In this document: in pieces, positions 58,838 through 64,000 of the stretch
Numbering within the stretch: the stretch's first letter is position 1
How the letters are laid out: each line of letters begins with the position of its first letter
Translations under genes and position numbers: made by a program
The notes under the pieces: model-generated
Seen by the model: only the letters and a program-made list of their open reading frames with translations
What the model was told of the DNA's origin: nothing
Database searches by the model: none
Source of the DNA: Longitalea arenae
Lineage (GTDB): Bacteria > Bacteroidota > Bacteroidia > Chitinophagales > Chitinophagaceae
Length of the DNA stretch: 64,000 nt
Direction: 5' to 3'
Assembly (NCBI RefSeq): GCF_016924755.1
Contig: NZ_JAFFJX010000010.1
Location: 1 to 64,000, forward strand

Positions 58838-61393
58838 ATGGCCAACCGCTTAAAAGCAGATAAAGCAGAAAAGAAAAAGCCAGCTAATCCGGAAAAATTC
58901 AAACCTGAAAAGGAAGCTCAGGTTACGGTAAAACAATTGGTAAAAGACGAACGTACCCATAAAATTGCTGGTGCTTTCGCCTTATTGATCAGCCTTTTTT
59001 TATTCATCGCCTTTGCATCTTACCTGTTCACCTGGAAGGAAGACCAGGATAAGGTATTCCGGGGCGCTGCCATCCTCTTGCCGGGTGAAGAAGTAAAGAC
59101 CACCAACCTGTTGGGAAACCTCGGTGCGTATATCTCACACCTGTTCTTTTTTAAAGGTTTCGGCGCTGCTTCCTTTATGTTCTGCAGCCTTTTTTTCGTA
59201 ATTGGCGTAAATGCCTTACTCGGTTCCAAAATATTTTCGCTGGGGCGCAATCTGCGCTATGTGATAGTAAGCCTGGTATTTTTCAGTGTTGTATTTTCCT
59301 TTATTTTCAGCAGCAGCGCTTTCGCCTGGGGTGGGGCAGTTGGTGATATGTGCCGCGACTGGCTGGTTCGGATGATCGGCAGTGTTGGTACCGCTGCCTT
59401 GTTACTGGTAGCCGGACTGGCGTATATCATTTGGCGTTTCAACCCTGTGTTCAAAGCACCGGCTTTAACCAGGCCTAAAACGGAAGAACCTGCGAAAGTG
59501 GTAGCTCCGGTGCTGGCGAAAACGGAAGATACTGCAATGCCTGAGGTAAAAACTGCAGGTAATAAACTGAAAGACGGGGTAGGAGTGCTTAAAAAGTTAC
59601 CTGAGACCGATACCGTGGAAGAAGAACCGCTGGATATACAACTGGTGGAAAAACAAACGCCGGTTCCTCAGCCCGCACTCGAAGAAGAAGAGCTTGAAGA
59701 AGAACTCGAAGAAGAAGAATTGCCGGAGCTTCCGGTGCAGGCAGAAATACCACCCGTGGTTGCACAAAAAGGCAAAGGTAAAAAGCCCGGTCCCGACCTG
59801 GAGCTGGAAATTAAGTCCTACCCGGAAGTGGATCAACCCGAGCCGCCTGTGGAAGAACCCAAAGTGGAACAAAAGGTCATTACCCAGGAACCCTATGATC
59901 CATCCCTTGAATTGCGCGATTATAAATTCCCTGGTCTCGAATTGCTGGAGCTGCATGGCAGTGAACGCATTATTCAGGATCCCGCCGAGCTGGAGACCAA
60001 CAAGAACCAGATCATCAGTACGCTGAAGAACTACGACATCGATATTCAGAAGATCAGTGCTACGGTAGGACCAACGGTAACCCTGTATGAAATAGTACCC
60101 GCGGCAGGTGTGCGCATCTCACGTATCAAGAACCTGGAAGATGATATCGCCCTGAGCCTTGCGGCCCTGGGTATCCGTATTATTGCGCCTATACCCGGTA
60201 AAGGAACCATTGGTATCGAAGTGCCGAATGTAAAGAAAACGGTGGTGAGCATGCGCAGTATGCTCTCGTCGGAAAAATTCCAGCACAACAGTTTCAGTTT
60301 ACCGGTGGCCATTGGTAAAAAGATCGATAATGAGAACTTCATTGTAGATCTCACCACCATGCCGCACCTGTTGATGGCCGGTGCTACCGGTCAGGGTAAA
60401 TCGGTTGGTTTGAACGCTATCCTGGTCTCGCTCCTGTATAAAAAACATCCCTCGCAGCTGAAGCTGGTGCTGGTTGACCCCAAGAAAGTGGAGCTGAGTT
60501 TGTACCGCAATATTGAGACCCATTTCCTGGCGAAACTGCCAGGGGAAGAAGAAGCCATTATCACCGATACCAAAAAAGTTATTCATACCCTGAATGCCCT
60601 TTGTATTGAAATGGATAACCGGTACGATCTGCTGAAAGAAGCGGGCGCCCGTAACATTCGTGAATACAACGAGAAATTTATAAAACGGCGCCTGAACCCG
60701 CAGAAAGGGCACCAGTTCCTGCCATTCATTGTACTGGTGGTGGATGAGTTTGCCGACCTCATCATGACAGCCGGCAAAGAAGTGGAAATGCCTATAGCGC
60801 GTCTCGCGCAGCTGGCCCGCGCGGTGGGTATCCATTTGATCATTGCCACCCAGCGTCCATCGGTGAATATCATTACCGGTACCATCAAGGCCAACTTCCC
60901 GGTGCGTATCGCGTTTAAAGTTTCTTCAAAAGTCGACTCGCGGACCATCCTCGACACGGGCGGCGCAGAACAATTGATCGGTAAGGGCGACATGCTTATT
61001 TCCTATAACGGGGAAATCACGCGCCTGCAGTGCGCATTTGTTGACACACCCGAGGTAGACAGTATCTGTGATTTCATCGGTACCCAGGAAGGCTATCCTC
61101 AGGCATTCCTTTTGCCGGAATATGTTGATGAGAAACAGTTCGAAGGCAAGGACCTTGACCTGGATGACCGGGATTCCCTGTTCGAGGATGCAGCACGTAT
61201 GATCGTACAAAGCCAGATGGGATCTACCTCATTGTTGCAACGGAGAATGAAGCTGGGTTATAACCGGGCCGGGCGCCTGATGGATCAATTGGAAGCGGCC
61301 GGTATTGTAGGCCCCAGCCAGGGCAGCAAGGCCCGCGATGTACTGGTTAAAACCGAGGCTGATCTGGAAAGGCTTCTGTCGGATCTGATCTAG
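58838..61393 (+). CDS. ftsK: DNA translocase FtsK
   Basis: Pumps DNA at the division septum to separate chromosomes. The 851-residue product has four membrane segments (about 48-68, 103-127, 140-165, 172-195) and an acidic linker (about 200-350, runs of Glu such as EEEELEEELEEEELPELP). The motor starts from about 355, with Walker A GATGQGKS near residue 516 and Walker B VLVVDEFADLI near 632. The C-terminal winged-helix gamma domain (about 785-851, LLQRRMKLGYNRAGRLMDQL) reads orientation sequences. The linker is short compared with E. coli FtsK, as is normal in this phylum. Confidence 0.96.
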   Translation: MANRLKADKAEKKKPANPEKFKPEKEAQVTVKQLVKDERTHKIAGAFALLISLFLFIAFASYLFTWKEDQDKVFRGAAILLPGEEVKTTNLLGNLGAYISHLFFFKGFGAASFMFCSLFFVIGVNALLGSKIFSLGRNLRYVIVSLVFFSVVFSFIFSSSAFAWGGAVGDMCRDWLVRMIGSVGTAALLLVAGLAYIIWRFNPVFKAPALTRPKTEEPAKVVAPVLAKTEDTAMPEVKTAGNKLKDGVGVLKKLPETDTVEEEPLDIQLVEKQTPVPQPALEEEELEEELEEEELPELPVQAEIPPVVAQKGKGKKPGPDLELEIKSYPEVDQPEPPVEEPKVEQKVITQEPYDPSLELRDYKFPGLELLELHGSERIIQDPAELETNKNQIISTLKNYDIDIQKISATVGPTVTLYEIVPAAGVRISRIKNLEDDIALSLAALGIRIIAPIPGKGTIGIEVPNVKKTVVSMRSMLSSEKFQHNSFSLPVAIGKKIDNENFIVDLTTMPHLLMAGATGQGKSVGLNAILVSLLYKKHPSQLKLVLVDPKKVELSLYRNIETHFLAKLPGEEEAIITDTKKVIHTLNALCIEMDNRYDLLKEAGARNIREYNEKFIKRRLNPQKGHQFLPFIVLVVDEFADLIMTAGKEVEMPIARLAQLARAVGIHLIIATQRPSVNIITGTIKANFPVRIAFKVSSKVDSRTILDTGGAEQLIGKGDMLISYNGEITRLQCAFVDTPEVDSICDFIGTQEGYPQAFLLPEYVDEKQFEGKDLDLDDRDSLFEDAARMIVQSQMGSTSLLQRRMKLGYNRAGRLMDQLEAAGIVGPSQGSKARDVLVKTEADLERLLSDLI

Positions 61394-61455
61394 GGTTACA
61401 GTTTTGTTAATATAGCGCTGATTTACAACCCGGGGTAACATTTCGCGTCTTATTA

Positions 61456-61486
61456 TTGCCGCTAAAGCTTATAACTAATATCTTTG
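61456..61486 (+). promoter_or_regulatory. lolA promoter
   Basis: TTG at 61456-61458, then 20 bases, then TAtcTTTG at 61479-61486, the best match to the Bacteroidota consensus in the window. Predicted transcription starts near 61493. This rules out the in-frame start at 61456. Confidence 0.7.
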
Positions 61487-61515
61487 CGGCCTTTACCCAA
61501 AGAATAATGCATATA

Positions 61516-62169
61516 ATGAAAAGCCTAATTGTATTTATAACTACTTTTTTTATAGCTACTATAAGTTTTAGTCAACAAAGCGATCCCGCTGCCAAAAAAG
61601 TACTGGATGCAGTAAGCGCCAAGTTCAAAACGTTTAAATCGGTTCAGGCCAGCTTTACCCTGCGTAATGAGGATAGTAAGGGCACTTTGCTCGGAACTAA
61701 AAAAGGTACTGCTTCGCTGAAAGGCGCCCGCTACCGGGTTAGCATTGCGGGAACCGGTCAGGAAGTTTTCTGTGATGGCGCCAATATCTGGACCTACGAT
61801 AAATCAGCCAATGAAGTAACGATCACCAAACCCGATAATTCTGCCAATACCATCACCATGCAGAAGCTGTTCACCAATTTTTATGATAAGGATTTCCTGT
61901 ACAAGCTGAATGGCGACAAAAAGGTGAACAACAAATCGGTTCAGGAAATTGAAATGACGCCGGTTGATAAAACCAAGCCTTTTCATAAAGTGTATCTGCT
62001 GGTTGACAAGAACAGCAAGACCATCTACAGCACGCGCATTCTCGATAAATCAGGCGCCGTAATGGTATATACCGTAAATACCATGAATGGTACTGCCAAC
62101 CTGCCCGATAATCTCTTTGTATTTGATAAAAGCAAATACCCGGGGGTAGAGGTCATTGATTTAAGATAG
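61516..62169 (+). CDS. lolA: Outer-membrane lipoprotein carrier protein LolA-like
   Basis: A periplasmic carrier that ferries lipoproteins from the inner to the outer membrane. The product has 217 residues from ATG 61516, with a signal peptide (MKSLIVFITTFFIATISFSQ). The LolA fold is seen in FKTFKSVQASFTLRNEDSKG, GTASLKGARYRVSIAGTGQE, VFCDGANIWTYDKSANEVTI, and YSTRILDKSGAVMVYTVNT. The frame is open to 61456, but the promoter occupies that stretch. An ATG at 61507 would add three residues. It is separate from ftsK, with its own promoter. Confidence 0.88.
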   Translation: MKSLIVFITTFFIATISFSQQSDPAAKKVLDAVSAKFKTFKSVQASFTLRNEDSKGTLLGTKKGTASLKGARYRVSIAGTGQEVFCDGANIWTYDKSANEVTITKPDNSANTITMQKLFTNFYDKDFLYKLNGDKKVNNKSVQEIEMTPVDKTKPFHKVYLLVDKNSKTIYSTRILDKSGAVMVYTVNTMNGTANLPDNLFVFDKSKYPGVEVIDLR

Positions 62170-62194
62170 AAACTGATAGCGATACTGCTTACGG

Positions 62195-62508
62195 TTTAAT
62201 TTATAAGTTACAGGTTACAGGTTCCAGGTTACAAGGGTATAACACCCTGCAACTTGCAACTTGTAACCTGTAACGTTTAACGCAGATTTCAGGTTCAGGT
62301 TACAAGGGTCAAAGCTCCGCAACCTGAAACTTGTAACACTTTACACCAATCCTTATTACAGGAACTGTATTTCATTATCAAATTATCGAATTATCACATT
62401 ATCACATTAGCTACAGGAACCGTATTGCATTATCAAATTATCGAATTATCACATTAGCTACAGGAACTGTATTTCATTATCACATTATCGAATTATCACA
62501 TTATCACA
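62195..62508. repeat. Long mixed word-repeat array between lolA and ubiX
   Basis: aagttacaggttacaggttcc is answered by acttgcaacttgtaacctgt (62205-62340). Then three composite units start acaggaac at 62358, 62413 and 62460 and continue gtatttcattatcaaattatc, with cgaattatcacatt words to the ubiX stop. Confidence 0.9.
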
Positions 62509-63069
62509 TTATTTTCCGCCCCACCGGTATGTCGTGATATCCAGTCCGGCAAGATCGAGCACCCGGTCGGTAACGGTGGCCACAGCTTCTTCGATGGTTT
62601 GCGGGCGGCTATAAAAGGAAGGAGTAGCAGGGCAGATGATGCCACCGGCCAGGGTAAGGGTCTCCATATTCCGGATATGCACCAGGTTATAGGGCGTATC
62701 GCGTACAACGCAAATGAGCCTGCGCCTTTCTTTCAGCACCACATCGGCAGCCCGGGAAATGAGGTCGCTCGAAACGCCGGATGCAATGCGGCCCAGGGTG
62801 CCCATCGAGCAGGGGGCGATGATCATGGTATTATACCTGCCCGAACCGGAGGCAAAAGGCGCGGTGAAATCTTTGGTCGTATAAAAAGAAACGGGGTATT
62901 GGGTGTAGTTGCTATTACCAAGTTCGGTTTCCCAAACCTGTTTGGCATTGTCGGTCATTACCACGGCAAGATCCTGCCATTGTTCTTTAATGGTGAGCAG
63001 TTTTTCTATCAGTAAACGGGCATAGATACTGCCACTGGCGCCGGTAATGGCCAACACTATTTTATGCAT
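62509..63069 (-). CDS. ubiX: Flavin prenyltransferase UbiX
   Basis: Attaches a dimethylallyl group to FMN to make the prenylated-FMN cofactor of UbiD-type decarboxylases. The 186-residue product has the start KIVLAITGASGSIYARLLIE, the conserved SMGTLGRIASGVSSDLISRA, and KERRRLICVVRDTPYNLVHI (the phosphate and prenyl site). No ubiD gene is in the window. The TAA stop is the first word of the adjoining repeat array (taatgtgataatgtg). Confidence 0.94.
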   Translation of the reverse strand: MHKIVLAITGASGSIYARLLIEKLLTIKEQWQDLAVVMTDNAKQVWETELGNSNYTQYPVSFYTTKDFTAPFASGSGRYNTMIIAPCSMGTLGRIASGVSSDLISRAADVVLKERRRLICVVRDTPYNLVHIRNMETLTLAGGIICPATPSFYSRPQTIEEAVATVTDRVLDLAGLDITTYRWGGK

Positions 63070-63108
63070 GGAAAAGACTTACATTTATGATGTTAAACAA
63101 AAATACAG

Positions 63109-63678
63109 ATGCAAACATTGAAAATGTCGGTTTTGTTTTGCTGGTTAGCTGTTTTTTCATGTGCCGAAAAGCCGGCCATCAAGGCTGATGAGGGGAACCT
63201 GACAGGGCGCGGAAAGGAACTGAGCGCAGAAAAACTGCAGTGGATGACGCTGGATGATGTGGCCAATGGTTTGAAAAAAGAAAAGCGGCCTGTGCTGATC
63301 GATCTGTATACCGACTGGTGTGGCTGGTGTAAGACCATGGATAGGAAAACCTATGCGAATAAAGAGGTGAGCAGTTACGTGCAGGAAAAATTCTATCCGG
63401 TAAAATTCGATGCCGAAGGGCGCAAAAGCATTCAATGGAATGGCAAGACCTATCATTTCAATCCAGGACATAAAACCCATGATTTTGCCATCTACCTCAC
63501 CAATGGCCAACTCTCATATCCTACTACCGTGATCATTCCGGTAAATGGTGAACCCCAGGCCATACCCGGTTACCTGGCGCCCAATGAGTTTGAGCTCATC
63601 GCTAAATATTTCGGGGAAGGAAAGTATGGAAAAGTATCTTTTGATGACTATCAGCGGAGTTTCAAATCAAGCTGGTAA
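63109..63678 (+). CDS. Thioredoxin-like lipoprotein (CGWC)
   Basis: A 189-residue protein with a lipobox (VFSC, Cys18). A thioredoxin fold with the redox motif C71-G-W-C74 lies in PVLIDLYTDWCGWCKTMDRK, followed by the cis-Pro region QLSYPTTVIIPVNGEPQAIP (P at TYPT-like SYPT). This is the Thioredoxin_7/DsbD-gamma type. It is probably a periplasmic disulfide reductase attached to a membrane. The ATG at 63124 is an alternative start. The gene is divergent from ubiX. Confidence 0.85.
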   Translation: MQTLKMSVLFCWLAVFSCAEKPAIKADEGNLTGRGKELSAEKLQWMTLDDVANGLKKEKRPVLIDLYTDWCGWCKTMDRKTYANKEVSSYVQEKFYPVKFDAEGRKSIQWNGKTYHFNPGHKTHDFAIYLTNGQLSYPTTVIIPVNGEPQAIPGYLAPNEFELIAKYFGEGKYGKVSFDDYQRSFKSSW

Positions 63679-64000
63679 AGAAACTATGAGGAATAAATGT
63701 AATAGGTGAAAGTGTGAGGGCGCTCATTCTTCTTTCCCGCGTTCAAGATCGTGGCGGGTAATGGAACCTGCCATGTAATATATAAAACGAAGAATCGCTA
63801 TCTGTTTTATAATCAATTTGTAAACATGTGTTCTGTTTAAAATGTCTGACTGTTGTCGCCTGCTGGCAGGCGGGTAGATCACTTTATTAAATGAAAGAAT
63901 ATAAATAAATAATATGTCAGTGCAAACGGTTGCGTAGGTTATCCAGATTGGAAAAGGACTCAATTATTTAGTTTATTTTTGTGTTGATTTAGATCAACTA
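63679..64000. other. Terminal intergenic region
   Basis: No convincing gene. A 7-bp-stem palindrome cgcctgctggcaggcg lies at 63857-63872. The final 100 bases are A+T-rich and may be the upstream region of a gene beyond the window. Confidence 0.45.
63857..63872. repeat. G+C palindrome cgcctgctggcaggcg
   Basis: cgcctgc pairs with gcaggcg around two bases. It resembles the palindrome at 31194-31211. Confidence 0.6.

Noticed and set aside
61456-61515. Upstream start of lolA
   Set aside because: Covers the -33 and -7 promoter elements.
63724-63963. Minus-strand frame of 79 codons at the right end
   Set aside because: No recognisable domain and an A+T-rich, unpromising start; may be noise from the upstream region of the next gene.

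Overview
The window looks like chromosomal DNA of a Bacteroidota bacterium of the Chitinophagaceae type (Niastella/Chitinophaga-like). The evidence is promoter boxes of the TAnnTTTG type, no Shine-Dalgarno bias, a SusC/SusD pair, type IX secretion (T9SS) sorting domains of both type A and type B, PorP/SprF- and PorE-like proteins, a YpdA-type reductase, and many secreted lipoproteins starting C-K-K or C-R-K. Genus is inference. No tRNA, rRNA or CRISPR array was seen.

Layout. 1-430: the tail of an IS256-family transposase cut by the window edge, then a 42-bp tandem array built on a perfect 16-bp palindrome. 618-5874: thymidylate synthase, dihydrofolate reductase, a methyltransferase and a three-gene proton-translocating transhydrogenase (pntAA, pntAB, pntB). 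6078-15160: a MORN-like protein, an rRNA m5C methyltransferase, a LysM/RlpA-like wall protein, Fmt, SlyD, two membrane proteins and peptidase T. 15254-18311: an OmpA-family protein, a type A T9SS cargo, and a broken paralogue of the OmpA-family gene. 18339-34208: mainly housekeeping genes (YpdA, SPFH protein, ExbB/ExbD, PrmC, RibD with an EamA transporter, YigZ, 3-hydroxyacyl-CoA dehydrogenase, Mrp ATPase, GlpQ-like diesterase, an atypical SDR, kynureninase overlapping PyrF). 34746-41588: a surface cassette of a 1258-residue beta-helix protein with a type B sorting domain, a PorP/SprF-like protein and a PorE-like TPR/PD40/OmpA protein. 42798-50057: a SusC-SusD-zinc metallohydrolase lipoprotein-DUF4302 uptake operon. 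50433-51653: an A+T-rich secreted Fn3-type protein. 51839-54007: ECF sigma factor, membrane anti-sigma candidate and DUF4097-like protein. 54324-63678: glutaryl-CoA-type dehydrogenase, shikimate kinase, DUF423 protein, a 7TM histidine kinase, FtsK, LolA, UbiX and a thioredoxin-like lipoprotein.

The most unusual feature is a system of short 'word' repeats. Nearly every intergenic gap, and seven of the eight clear convergent gaps, is filled with irregular repetitions of 7-12-base words (families such as ttagcacattagc, aatggtgaatggtc, gatttcgggatttag, aaccggtaaccgg, attgcccattgcc, gtttgtggtttatgg, agttcatagttc, ttatcacattatc). Often one half of a gap is the inverse complement of the other, so the transcript could fold into a long imperfect hairpin. 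The arrays run up to and into coding sequence: they supply stop codons for several genes and the last five residues of PrmC, and the same words sit in frame inside prmC and rsmF. I regard this as the best candidate for an undescribed process in the window. Its mechanism is unknown.

Several genes (ftsK, rsmF, ypdA, and probably prmC, ribD and thyA) have a -7 box ending only 4-8 bases before the start codon, which suggests leaderless or nearly leaderless mRNAs.
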